In this document: piece by piece, positions 56,531-64,000 of the stretch
How the letters are laid out: each line of letters opens with the position of its first letter
Position numbering within the stretch: position 1 is the first letter of the stretch
From: an uncultured Flavobacteriaceae bacterium
GTDB lineage: Bacteria; Bacteroidota; Bacteroidia; Flavobacteriales; Flavobacteriaceae
Assembly: GCA_947502635.1 (NCBI GenBank)
Contig: CANNAN010000002.1
Span: 372,001 to 436,000 of the forward strand
Reading direction: 5' to 3'
Length of the DNA stretch: 64,000 bases
The notes under the pieces: model-generated
What the model was told of the DNA's origin: nothing
Databases searched by the model: none
The model's input: the letters and a program-made list of their open reading frames with translations, nothing else
Program-made: the position numbers and the translations under genes

Positions 56531-56565
56531 CTTCGTTTTAATTTTTCAAAAGAATTAAAACGAAG
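56531..56565 (-). promoter_or_regulatory. Perfect hairpin immediately before the Asp-box protein start codon
   Basis: CTTCGTTTTAATT (56531-56543) pairs with AATTAAAACGAAG (56553-56565) with a 9-base loop. On the minus strand the stem ends two bases before the ATG at 56528. There is no U tract after it, so a simple terminator for the upstream protease gene is unlikely. A control element for translation initiation fits better. Confidence 0.55.
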
Positions 56566-56604
56566 CTAATTAATACTATTTTAATATGCTATGGTTTTGC
56601 TAAA

Positions 56605-58425
56605 TTAATCTAAAATCATCTTTCTGGTAATCATAGCATTATCAGAGTGAATATTAACAAAATAGACACCTTTAGAAACCCCTGTCACATCAATAGTTTT
56701 AATTCTTGAGGTATTAGAAATATCAACGTTAGAAATTAATCGCCCACTAATATCGTATATAACTGCTTTTTTTAAATTAATAAAGGATCCGTTTTTGATA
56801 TAAAATGTGCTTGTAGCAGGGTTAGGGTATAAACTTATTGAGCCATTTAACTCTTCTTCATTAACACTTAAACCACAACTACCAGCATAATTAGCCATTG
56901 AATCTGTACCACAAAAAGCTGTCGTTGTACTAAAATTTTGAATTATTCCGGCTGCATTTATGTCATTAGTACTTAACGTTCTTTGAATTTCAAAATTTGA
57001 AATTCTATAATGCATAACATTATTGGTGTTTATAACGTGCCCTAATTGATGGCCGTGCCCCAATTCATGAAGTGCTACACTTTGAAAATCCCATTGTTCA
57101 AAAGCAATTCCATTAGGATTACTACCAAAATACCATGATTCTGTTGCAGGAGTACTTGGATCATTAAGATCATCATCAAATACGATATCTAATTCCCCAA
57201 CAAAGTCACGAACCGTTCGAGGGTTACAAGAACTTATAACATAGGTACACCGTCCAAGTACTCCATCTGGAAGCGGATTAGACGCATTATCAAATGTAAT
57301 AACACTAGTATTATCTATACCGCTACTACTAATCGATGTATTAGCTCCAATAAGCCAATTAATTCCTGTTTCACAACGCCAAGATTCAAAAGCTCTTAAA
57401 AAAGATTCTTTAGCCTGTGTATTAGCATCAAAATTAGTATTCATTTGCCATGTAAGATTCCCATTTCCGTTTCTAGAAAAATGCTGTGTTCCTAAACCAT
57501 CGCTGGTGTTTACTAAAGCATAAGATACTGTCAAAGTCCCTGTAGAAACTCCTTGGGATGAGTCATTATTTGTAATTCTTATATCGCCAGTCCCAGCATT
57601 TGATGGGACCTCAACTGTTATTTGTGAATCAGACCATGTTAAAACCTGATTATCTAATGCGTCAATATATACTGGTACAGCTGGAGCAACAGAATCGTCT
57701 TCACCTCCAAAATCAGCATCTCTAAAACCAACTTTTCCTTTAACATTTCCAAAACCAGAGCCATTTATAGTTAGTACTTCTTTTGAACCTGCAGCTATAG
57801 TCGTTGGATTAAAAGTAATACTACCAGGGGGCAATAACAAACCTTTATTTTGAAGAGATTTGGACTGTATCTTTTTAATATCAAATTCAGCAATTTCAAT
57901 ATAATTAGACTTTGTTAAACTCGAAATTTCATCATAAAATGATTTAGAAAGAGTTTGTTTTCTACTAAATGGATTAGACACAACATCTTGAGCAACATCA
58001 TATTTATAGAAGCCCTGTAAAGAACTATAAACGCTAAATTTTTTGACTGAAGATTTACTCAAAGTATTTTCCATAATACTATCGTGGTATAATGTAAATA
58101 CACCAGTATCATTTTCATCCAATTTCAAACTAGGTATTACAATTTGCTCTACATCATTTACTTTACCCCCAGGAGTAATAATATCAATAGTAGATACAGA
58201 AGCTCCTTTAAACACCTTATAAACTTGAATTGTATGTATTGTGTATATATTATTATGATCTGCATTCCAAACAGATTTTTTTCCAATCACCTTACCTTCA
58301 ACAACCAAACTGGAGTTCTTAATTTGTTGTTTTAAAGGTATTTCTCTTAACATTCCCTGAGACAATAAAAACTCTGTGCTAAATAGCAATAAAGCTATAG
58401 CAATTATAAATGTGGGTGTTTTCAT
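56605..58425 (-). CDS. T9SS-secreted metzincin-like zinc protease with IPT/TIG domain
   Basis: 606 residues. Signal peptide 1-22. An N-terminal domain (~25-165) is followed by an IPT/TIG immunoglobulin-like domain (~200-300, GSITFNPTTIAAGSKEVLTI, NGSGFGNVKGKVGF). The protease domain lies at ~310-495, with zinc motif HELGHGHQLGH and a likely Met-turn NNVMHYRIS. The three histidines have metzincin spacing (HExxHxxxxxH), but the usual glycine at position 8 is Gln. The C-terminal ~80 residues (ISLYPNPATSTFYIKNGSF, VIYDISGRLISNVDIS, GVYFVNIHS, KMILD) are a type A sorting domain. It probably digests proteins outside the cell. Confidence 0.9.
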   Translation of the reverse strand: MKTPTFIIAIALLLFSTEFLLSQGMLREIPLKQQIKNSSLVVEGKVIGKKSVWNADHNNIYTIHTIQVYKVFKGASVSTIDIITPGGKVNDVEQIVIPSLKLDENDTGVFTLYHDSIMENTLSKSSVKKFSVYSSLQGFYKYDVAQDVVSNPFSRKQTLSKSFYDEISSLTKSNYIEIAEFDIKKIQSKSLQNKGLLLPPGSITFNPTTIAAGSKEVLTINGSGFGNVKGKVGFRDADFGGEDDSVAPAVPVYIDALDNQVLTWSDSQITVEVPSNAGTGDIRITNNDSSQGVSTGTLTVSYALVNTSDGLGTQHFSRNGNGNLTWQMNTNFDANTQAKESFLRAFESWRCETGINWLIGANTSISSSGIDNTSVITFDNASNPLPDGVLGRCTYVISSCNPRTVRDFVGELDIVFDDDLNDPSTPATESWYFGSNPNGIAFEQWDFQSVALHELGHGHQLGHVINTNNVMHYRISNFEIQRTLSTNDINAAGIIQNFSTTTAFCGTDSMANYAGSCGLSVNEEELNGSISLYPNPATSTFYIKNGSFINLKKAVIYDISGRLISNVDISNTSRIKTIDVTGVSKGVYFVNIHSDNAMITRKMILD

Positions 58426-58581
58426 ATGAATTATTTTTGTGAGAGCTATGATCTGATTTATATACGCAATAACACAGCTTTTAGATTCTAACTATTTTGA
58501 AATTCGCGTTGTTTTTATGAGACAACTCTTTAATAAACAGCAATCAAACCAAATATAACAAATTTTAATATAAGATTTATG

Positions 58582-58589
58582 TAGTTTTG
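58582..58589 (+). promoter_or_regulatory. Candidate -7 promoter box of the M24 peptidase gene
   Basis: TAGTTTTG fits TAnnTTTG, 30 bases before the ATG; no matching -33 box seen. The remaining gap (58426-58619) shows no gene. Confidence 0.4.
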
Positions 58590-58619
58590 TTACATTCATA
58601 AAACTTAATATATTTTAAT

Positions 58620-59912
58620 ATGAAATACCACCCTATAAATAATAGGCTTTTTATAAAAAACAGAAAGAATTTTACTTCTAATATGACCCCTAAAAGTTTA
58701 GCTGTTTTTAATTCAAACGATATCTATCCAATAAGTGCTGATAGTACCATGCCTTTTGAGCAACATCGAGACATTTTTTATCTAAGTGGTGTAGATCAGG
58801 AGGAAAGTATTTTGGTACTATTTCCAGACTGCCCAAATGAGAAACATCGCGAGATATTGTTTTTAAAAGAAACTAATGAACATATCGCTATTTGGGAAGG
58901 TGAAAAATTAACTAAAGAAAAAGCATTTGAAACTAGCGGTATTAAAACGGTTTATTGGCTACAAGATATGGAGAAAATCATGTTTGAGATTATGACTCAA
59001 TGTGATACTGTTTACATCAACACCAATGAACACTATAGAGCTAATGTAGAAACAGAAACTCGAGAAGATCGTTTTACAAAATGGTTAAAAGAAAAATACC
59101 CAGCGCATACTGTTGCAAAAAGCAACCCTATTTTACAAAGACTTCGCTCTGTAAAAGATACTATTGAAATAGATTTAATTCAACAGGCTTGTGATATTAC
59201 AGAAAAAGGATTTAGACGTATTTTAAATTTTGTAAAGCCTGGTGTTTGGGAGTATGAAATTGAAGCAGAGTTTATGCATGAGTTTTTAAGAAATCGTTCT
59301 AAAAAATTTGCTTACACACCTATTGTCGCTTCTGGAAATAACGCCAATGTATTGCATTATATAGAAAACAATCAGCAATGCAAAGCAGGTGATTTAATAC
59401 TAATGGATATTGGTGCAGAATACGCCAATTATTCTAGTGATATGACACGTAGTGTTCCTGTTTCTGGAAAATTCACTCCAAGACAAAAGGATGTTTACAA
59501 CGCCGTGAATAGAGTAAAAAATGAAGCGACTAAGATGTTAACTCCTGGGACTATTTGGGCAGATTACCATGTGGAAGTAGGTAAAGTAATGACTAGTGAA
59601 TTATTAGGCTTAGGCTTGTTAGATAAAAACGATGTGCAAAACGAAAACTCAGAATGGCCTGCATACAAGAAATATTTCATGCATGGCACAAGTCACCATA
59701 TGGGATTAGATACGCATGATTATGGTATTTTAACAGAACCTATGCAAGCTAATATGGTATTTACGGTAGAACCTGGAATTTATATTCCAGATGAAGGTTT
59801 TGGAATTCGGTTAGAAGACGATGTCGTTATTCAAGAAAATGGAGCCCCCTTCAATCTAATGAGGCACATTCCTATTGAAGCAGATGAAATCGAAACTATT
59901 ATGAACTCATAA
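58620..59912 (+). CDS. Xaa-Pro aminopeptidase (aminopeptidase P, M24B)
   Basis: 430 residues. The N-terminal creatinase-like domain (~1-165) includes STMPFEQHRDIFYLSGVDQE. The pita-bread domain has the five metal ligands: Asp in LMDIGAEYANYSSDMTRSVP (two Asp), His in MHGTSHHMGLDTHD, Glu in TVEPGIYIP and Glu in IRLEDDVVI. It releases an N-terminal residue that precedes proline. Cytoplasmic, no signal peptide. Convergent with the aspartate kinase gene across a shared terminator. Confidence 0.95.
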   Translation: MKYHPINNRLFIKNRKNFTSNMTPKSLAVFNSNDIYPISADSTMPFEQHRDIFYLSGVDQEESILVLFPDCPNEKHREILFLKETNEHIAIWEGEKLTKEKAFETSGIKTVYWLQDMEKIMFEIMTQCDTVYINTNEHYRANVETETREDRFTKWLKEKYPAHTVAKSNPILQRLRSVKDTIEIDLIQQACDITEKGFRRILNFVKPGVWEYEIEAEFMHEFLRNRSKKFAYTPIVASGNNANVLHYIENNQQCKAGDLILMDIGAEYANYSSDMTRSVPVSGKFTPRQKDVYNAVNRVKNEATKMLTPGTIWADYHVEVGKVMTSELLGLGLLDKNDVQNENSEWPAYKKYFMHGTSHHMGLDTHDYGILTEPMQANMVFTVEPGIYIPDEGFGIRLEDDVVIQENGAPFNLMRHIPIEADEIETIMNS

Positions 59913-59920
59913 AAAAGAAG

Positions 59921-59949
59921 AAAGGGTCGTTTAAAAAACGACCCTTTTT
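59921..59949. terminator. Bidirectional terminator between M24 peptidase and aspartate kinase genes
   Basis: AAAGGGTCGTTT (59921-59932) pairs with AAACGACCCTT (59937-59947), T run on the plus side and A-rich sequence on the other. Confidence 0.9.
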
Positions 59950-59973
59950 GCTAACAATACTAAATTTTGTAAT

Positions 59974-61296
59974 TTATAGAGTGACTAATTCAAATAAATA
60001 ATCGTTTAGTTTTTGCAGCGAATTAATTTTATCCTTTGTATCTACTAATAGAGAAATATTATTTTTACTTCCTCCATAAGAAATCATTCTAATTTTTACA
60101 TCTTGTAATATTTGGAACAATTTATAAGTGTCTTGATGATTAACAACAGAGTGTCCTACCAAACAAATAATACTTTGGTTTTTATCAACCTCTATGGTTG
60201 CTATTTTCTCTAATTCCTCAATAATATTATCCAAGTTTCTATCGTCATCAATAGTTAACGAAACAGCAACCTCAGACGTCGTAATCATATCGATAGAAGT
60301 CTTATTAGTTTCGAAAATTTCGAATACTTTTTTTAAGAAACCATGGGCCTGCAACATTCTTGCAGATTTAATCTTTATTGCTATTATGTTATCTTTGGCT
60401 GCTATGGCTTTAATTCCATTCTCTGAAGTGATATTAGAAATTAATGTCCCATGAGCATCAGGATTCATTGTGTTTTTTAAACGTACAGGAATATTATCTG
60501 CCCGTACAGGTGTTACCGTTTGCGGGTGTAATATTTTAGCTCCAAAATAAGCTAACTCTGCAGCTTCATCAAATGACAGATTAGAAATTGGCTTCGTGTT
60601 TTCAACATATCGAGGATCATTATTATGCATACCATCAATGTCTGTCCAAATTTGTACTTCCTCTGCTTTAATTGCAGCTCCAATTATAGTTGCTGTATAA
60701 TCACTACCACCACGTTGTAAATTTGAAACTTCATCATTATCATCTAAACAAATAAATCCTTGCGTAATGTATATGTCTGAATTTTTCGAAGCTTTAATAA
60801 CCTTCTCAAAATTTTGTTTTATATATGTGATTTCAGGCTCCTTATCTTCATCAATACGCATAAAACTTAATGCTGGTAATAAAGTAGAATTTAGACCTTC
60901 TTGCTGTAAATAACAATTAAACATGTATGTAGAAAGCAACTCGCCTTGAGCAACAATATTATTTTCTAAACTTATAGAAAACTCCTTATAAGTGCAGGCA
61001 ACTAAAAAGTCAAAAACACTAAAAACATATGCTTTAACTTCTTTATTTAATGCTTTGTCGGTTAAAAGTTTATCTATTGTGATAGCATATGTTACATGGA
61101 GCTTATTAATTTTATCAACAGCTTCATTAGGTTCTTTGTTTGCAATATTATTTGCAATGGCTATTAGCTGATTTGTAGTACCAGACATTGCTGAAAGTAC
61201 AACAACCTTCTTATTTCCATCGTTAATAATATTTTTAACGTTACACATGTTTTCTATAGATCCAACAGAGGTCCCGCCAAACTTTAATACTTTCAT
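59974..61296 (-). CDS. lysC: Aspartate kinase
   Basis: 440 residues, monofunctional. Phosphorylates aspartate, the first step to lysine, threonine and methionine. N-terminal kinase signature KVLKFGGTSVGS, then VVVLSAMSGTTNQL, catalytic block LQRGGSDYTATIIGAAI, and WTDIDGMHNNDPRYV. Two C-terminal ACT domains (~300-440, IIAIKIKSARMLQAHGFLKK; QSIICLVGHSVV) suggest feedback control by end-product amino acids. It is not fused to homoserine dehydrogenase. Divergent from an ACT-like protein gene 130 bases away. Confidence 0.95.
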   Translation of the reverse strand: MKVLKFGGTSVGSIENMCNVKNIINDGNKKVVVLSAMSGTTNQLIAIANNIANKEPNEAVDKINKLHVTYAITIDKLLTDKALNKEVKAYVFSVFDFLVACTYKEFSISLENNIVAQGELLSTYMFNCYLQQEGLNSTLLPALSFMRIDEDKEPEITYIKQNFEKVIKASKNSDIYITQGFICLDDNDEVSNLQRGGSDYTATIIGAAIKAEEVQIWTDIDGMHNNDPRYVENTKPISNLSFDEAAELAYFGAKILHPQTVTPVRADNIPVRLKNTMNPDAHGTLISNITSENGIKAIAAKDNIIAIKIKSARMLQAHGFLKKVFEIFETNKTSIDMITTSEVAVSLTIDDDRNLDNIIEELEKIATIEVDKNQSIICLVGHSVVNHQDTYKLFQILQDVKIRMISYGGSKNNISLLVDTKDKINSLQKLNDYLFELVTL

Positions 61297-61364
61297 TTAC
61301 ATAAAATTTGCGTGTAAAACTAAAACTCCTTAGTCCAATACCTATATTTATTTAAAAAAAAGAT

Positions 61365-61372
61365 TATTTTTG
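61365..61372 (+). promoter_or_regulatory. Candidate -7 promoter box of the ACT-like gene
   Basis: TATTTTTG fits TAnnTTTG about 55 bases before the ATG; followed by GCA as in several other promoters of this window. No -33 TTTG at the expected spacing. Confidence 0.45.
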
Positions 61373-61426
61373 CACATATTGTTAAATAATTAACACAATC
61401 ATTTTTATAATAATAGGTATAAGCAC

Positions 61427-62083
61427 ATGAAAACCGTATCTAACTGTGTTGAAGACATTTTAATAACCCAGCCTTATTTAGAAGAGGCTTTATCTAGAAA
61501 CATCATAAATTTTAGTGCTTTAGCTATTGAATTAACAGAACCTATTAGCAAAATGCTAAAAAAAGAGGTTAAGCCAGGAGCTATTATGATGGCCTTAAGG
61601 AGATACAATCCCCCCACCGCTTTAACGAACTCTGTAAAAATGAAACGGGTTATTCAGAATTTAGGTGATATAACTGTGCGCTCTAACTTAACCGATTTTA
61701 CTGTTAAAAATTCTGATACTATCATTGATAATCACTCCAAAATTCTAGACAGAATAAATCAAGAATCTAAATTATTTTACACCTTTACAAGAGGTATTCA
61801 CGAAAGCAATATTATAATTTCCAGCAGTTTAAAAGATTATATTATTGATCAATTAAAAAACGAAACCTTTTTAGCGATACAAGATGGTTTATCTGCAATT
61901 AGTGTAAATCTCCCTCAAGACAATTCTAAAATTGCTGGCTTATATTATCATTTCTTCAAGCGTTTAGCTTGGGAAGGTATCGTTCTTTACGAGGTCATTT
62001 CTACTACAAATGAATTCACAATTTTAGTAGAAGACGAATATGTAGACAAAGCCTTTGCTGCTATTAAAAGAGTAAAATCCTAG
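61427..62083 (+). CDS. ACT-domain-like protein of unknown function, divergent from lysC
   Basis: 218 residues, soluble, no signal peptide. The N-terminal ~85 residues are helical (CVEDILITQPYLEEALSRNI, INFSALAIELTEPI, KPGAIMMALRRYNPP) and look like a winged-helix or similar small domain. The C-terminal ~65 residues (DNSKIAGLYYHFFKRLAWEG, IVLYEVISTTNEFTILVEDE, YVDKAFAAIKRVK) have the strand-helix pattern and the loop of an ACT domain as found in aspartate kinase. No catalytic motif is visible. Together with its position opposite lysC, this suggests a stand-alone amino-acid sensor or regulator, but no function is established. Confidence 0.75.
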   Translation: MKTVSNCVEDILITQPYLEEALSRNIINFSALAIELTEPISKMLKKEVKPGAIMMALRRYNPPTALTNSVKMKRVIQNLGDITVRSNLTDFTVKNSDTIIDNHSKILDRINQESKLFYTFTRGIHESNIIISSSLKDYIIDQLKNETFLAIQDGLSAISVNLPQDNSKIAGLYYHFFKRLAWEGIVLYEVISTTNEFTILVEDEYVDKAFAAIKRVKS

Positions 62084-62129
62084 TAATTCCTTATTCGAAT
62101 GATTTTACCTTTCCATGAGATGACTTAAA

Positions 62130-62909
62130 ATGAATTTACAATACAAAGGGATTAACATTTTTTATACCGATACAGGTAAAGGTAATGCACTCGTATTACT
62201 TCATGGGTTTTTAGAAAACACCTCAATGTGGGATGCTTTTATTCCGACACTATCAAAAAAAAACAGAGTTATTTGTATCGATTTATTAGGTCATGGAAAA
62301 ACCGAATGCCTAGGCTATATACATACTATGGAACTTATGGCTGAAGTTGTTCAGGCCGTTTTAAAGCATTTAAAAATTCGTCGTTCTGCTTTTATTGGTC
62401 ATTCCATGGGAGGTTATGTCGCTCTTGCCTTTGCAGAAAGAAACCCTGATGCGTTAAAAGGCTTATGTCTGATGAATTCTACAGCAAATGCAGATACTAT
62501 TGAAAAGAAAAAAAATAGAGATCGCGCAATAATAGCTGTTAAGCAAAATCATAAAATGTTTATTAGAATGGCAATCTCTAATTTATTCAGACCAAAAAAC
62601 AGAACCATTTTTTCAGAAGAGATAAAGCAGTTAAAAAAAGACGCTTTAAAAACACCCTTACAAGGTATAGTGGCAGCGCTTGAAGGTATGAAGATTAGGG
62701 AAGATAGGGAAGCACTTCTCCATTTTTCACCTTTTAAAAAAATGTTGATTATTAGCAGAAAAGATCCTGTACTAGATTATAATGTATTAATTTCTCAAAC
62801 AAAAAATACAGACGTTGAAGTCGTGGAATTTCCTGACGGCCATATGAGCCATATTGAAAATAAAAGCAAATTTTTAGACACAATTGTGCATTTCGTCGAA
62901 AATATGTAG
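62130..62909 (+). CDS. Alpha/beta hydrolase
   Basis: 259 residues. Oxyanion region LLHGFLENTSMWDAFIPTLS, nucleophile elbow FIGHSMGGYVAL (Ser in GHSMG), acid Asp in ISRKDPVLDY and catalytic His in FPDGHMSHIE. Cytoplasmic. The closest named relatives would be esterases and MenH/BioH-type hydrolases, but the substrate cannot be read from the sequence. It starts 46 bases after the ACT-like gene and may be co-transcribed with it. Confidence 0.9.
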   Translation: MNLQYKGINIFYTDTGKGNALVLLHGFLENTSMWDAFIPTLSKKNRVICIDLLGHGKTECLGYIHTMELMAEVVQAVLKHLKIRRSAFIGHSMGGYVALAFAERNPDALKGLCLMNSTANADTIEKKKNRDRAIIAVKQNHKMFIRMAISNLFRPKNRTIFSEEIKQLKKDALKTPLQGIVAALEGMKIREDREALLHFSPFKKMLIISRKDPVLDYNVLISQTKNTDVEVVEFPDGHMSHIENKSKFLDTIVHFVENM

Positions 62910-62967
62910 CGTTTTATCGTTTTATTGAATTTTTTATTCTAGATTTATTGCTCATAAATTACAAACC

Positions 62968-63234
62968 ATGAGTAAACCTACTAACAAACCTACTTTTATT
63001 CCTAAAATGTATTGCAGTCTTTTTGGTCATCATTATCAGGTAACTAAAAAAGTAACATACCATGTTAAGGAATACACGTGCTCTCACTGTAAAAAACAAT
63101 TAACGACAAATAGTAATGGTCATTTAATTGAACTTACACCGAAGTTTAAAGAAATAAATGCCATCTTAGAACGCATACATGCTTCAAGAATGGAACGTTC
63201 AAAGAAGAAAACGATCGCTTCGTCGATTTACTGA
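62968..63234 (+). CDS. Small zinc-ribbon-like protein, first of tandem pair
   Basis: 88 residues. The core is CSLFGHHYQVTKKVTYHVKE followed by YTCSHCKKQLTT: a Cys and His next to FGHxY, about 20 residues, then CxxC, which could bind one zinc. A short NGHLIELTPKF turn and a basic amphipathic helix follow. It shares this core with the next gene. The CxxFGHxY...CxxC layout recalls DUF1660-like small zinc proteins, which I cannot confirm. Function unknown; nucleic-acid binding is plausible from the basic tail. Confidence 0.75.
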   Translation: MSKPTNKPTFIPKMYCSLFGHHYQVTKKVTYHVKEYTCSHCKKQLTTNSNGHLIELTPKFKEINAILERIHASRMERSKKKTIASSIY

Positions 63235-63305
63235 TGAGTAGTTAAAAATATTTAATTGTTTTTTAATACTTTAATAGACTCTAACTAACTAATCTAATAT
63301 TGTAA

Positions 63306-63638
63306 ATGAAAAACATTCATTGCAAGGTGTTTGGGCATGATTACCGAGTATCGCGAAATGTCACATACCATGTAAAAGAGTATACCTGCAAAAACTGCAA
63401 AAAAGAACTCACTACCAACGGGAATGGGTACTTAACCGAGCTTACACCTAAATTCAGAGAAATAAACGACTTACTGGAGCGTATTCACGAGAAACGACAT
63501 ATGAAATCGAGTGTAAAACAACATGTTGATACAAATAACGAAATACTAGAATACATCCATATAGAACATAAAGTTAAATCGAGCGACAAATTACCAACAA
63601 CCATAGATACTGAAAATCTATTAGTGTTTAAGCATTAA
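63306..63638 (+). CDS. Small zinc-ribbon-like protein, second of tandem pair
   Basis: 110 residues, paralogue of the preceding gene. Core CKVFGHDYRVSRNVTYHVKE then YTCKNCKKELTT, and the shared stretch NGNGYLTELTPKFREINDLL (then ERIHEKR). The tail is ~25 residues longer and unrelated to that of the first copy. The TYHVKEYTC block is identical in the two proteins. Its 3' end overlaps the convergent thiL gene by 11 bases. Function unknown. Confidence 0.75.
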   Translation: MKNIHCKVFGHDYRVSRNVTYHVKEYTCKNCKKELTTNGNGYLTELTPKFREINDLLERIHEKRHMKSSVKQHVDTNNEILEYIHIEHKVKSSDKLPTTIDTENLLVFKH

Positions 63639-64000
63639 AATTTTTCCAGCCTTGAGCTTTAATAGGTATTTTAGCATCTGCTCTAGTTACTAAATGGATA
63701 CCAGCTTGTTCTTCTTTCATATAACCAATTACGGTTAAATTTGGATTCGCTTTTATTTTAGGATAATCGTCCTGAGAAACTGTAAATAACAATTCGTAAT
63801 CCTCCCCGCCATTTAAAGCAACAGTAGTGCTATCAATATTAAACTCTTCGCACGTAGAAATTACTTGAGGATCTAATGGAATCTTTTCTTCATATAAATC
63901 ACATCCTAACTTACTCTGCTTGCATAAATGTATAATCTCTGAAGACAAGCCATCACTTATATCAATCATTGAAGATGGTTTTACTTTTAAATCTTTCAAT
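63628..64000 (-). CDS. thiL: Thiamine-monophosphate kinase, C-terminal part (runs off right edge)
   Basis: The frame is open through the last base, so the N-terminal part lies outside. About 124 residues are visible: SSMIDISDGLSSEIIHLCKQ, VALNGGEDYELLFTVS and GYMKEEQAGIHLVT, all conserved in the PurM-like C-terminal domain of ThiL. The enzyme phosphorylates thiamine monophosphate to the active diphosphate. The stop codon lies inside the 3' end of the zinc-ribbon-like gene on the other strand. Confidence 0.93.
   Translation of the reverse strand, partial: LKDLKVKPSSMIDISDGLSSEIIHLCKQSKLGCDLYEEKIPLDPQVISTCEEFNIDSTTVALNGGEDYELLFTVSQDDYPKIKANPNLTVIGYMKEEQAGIHLVTRADAKIPIKAQGWKNFNA

Noticed and set aside
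1-64000. tRNA, rRNA, CRISPR arrays, integrases, transposases and known defence systems
   Set aside because: Looked for by eye through motifs and encoded proteins. None was found, although a short tRNA or RNA gene in a gap could be missed without a covariance search.

Overview
The window comes from a member of the Flavobacteriaceae (Bacteroidota). The evidence is AT-rich DNA, gliding genes gldD and gldE, type IX secretion sorting domains on exported proteins, SusC-like TonB-dependent receptors with an N-terminal carboxypeptidase-like domain, promoters of the TTTG-N~20-TAnnTTTG type, and a Bacteroidota-style IleRS. The genus cannot be fixed from the sequence. I see no rRNA, tRNA, CRISPR array, prophage or intact insertion sequence. 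Most of the window looks like core chromosome.

Layout. 1-6.2 kb: the C-terminus of a T9SS cargo protein, a gene-poor gap with a decayed ORF end, then ileS, a TraR/DksA-like gene and lspA. 6.2-10.8 kb (minus): 5-formyl-THF cyclo-ligase, a PAS histidine kinase with its response regulator, and a RimK ligase with an aspartoacylase-like partner. 10.9-14.9 kb: uvrC overlapping a patatin with a fused outer-membrane barrel. 15-22.7 kb: aromatic amino-acid catabolism (hmgA, hppD, tryptophan 2,3-dioxygenase) mixed with envelope genes, an M23 peptidase and pgi. 22.9-28.6 kb: two tandem paralogous TonB receptors. 28.7-34.7 kb: a small membrane protein, then a secreted nuclease-like EEP protein divergent from a third TonB receptor and a DUF5689 lipoprotein. 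34.8-38.4 kb (minus): mutY, ssb, gldE, gldD. 38.6-43.5 kb: HU, a 30-residue basic peptide, an RNase E/G gene with a structured leader, a hybrid histidine kinase, and a decayed second copy of the RNase gene's 3' end. 43.5-50 kb: an OmpA-like lipoprotein, exonuclease III, a very large barrel protein and an M28 peptidase. 50-53.5 kb (minus): sdhCAB. 53.7-58.4 kb (minus): a secreted Asp-box repeat protein and a T9SS-secreted metzincin-like protease. 58.6-64 kb: an M24 peptidase, aspartate kinase divergent from an ACT-like protein, an alpha/beta hydrolase, two tandem zinc-ribbon-like small proteins and the C-terminal end of thiL.

No wholly new multi-gene system stands out. The items most worth a second look are: the fossil rng 3' end directly behind the hybrid kinase gene; the hairpin-rich leader before rng, together with an RNase that lacks the zinc-link cysteines; the GVHH signature in IleRS, which is the usual HxGH with positions 1 and 3 exchanged; the EEP-nuclease/TonB receptor/DUF5689 locus as a possible nucleic-acid or phosphate scavenging unit; the tandem CxxC small proteins; the 30-residue basic peptide; and a perfect 13-bp hairpin two bases before the start codon of the Asp-box repeat protein.
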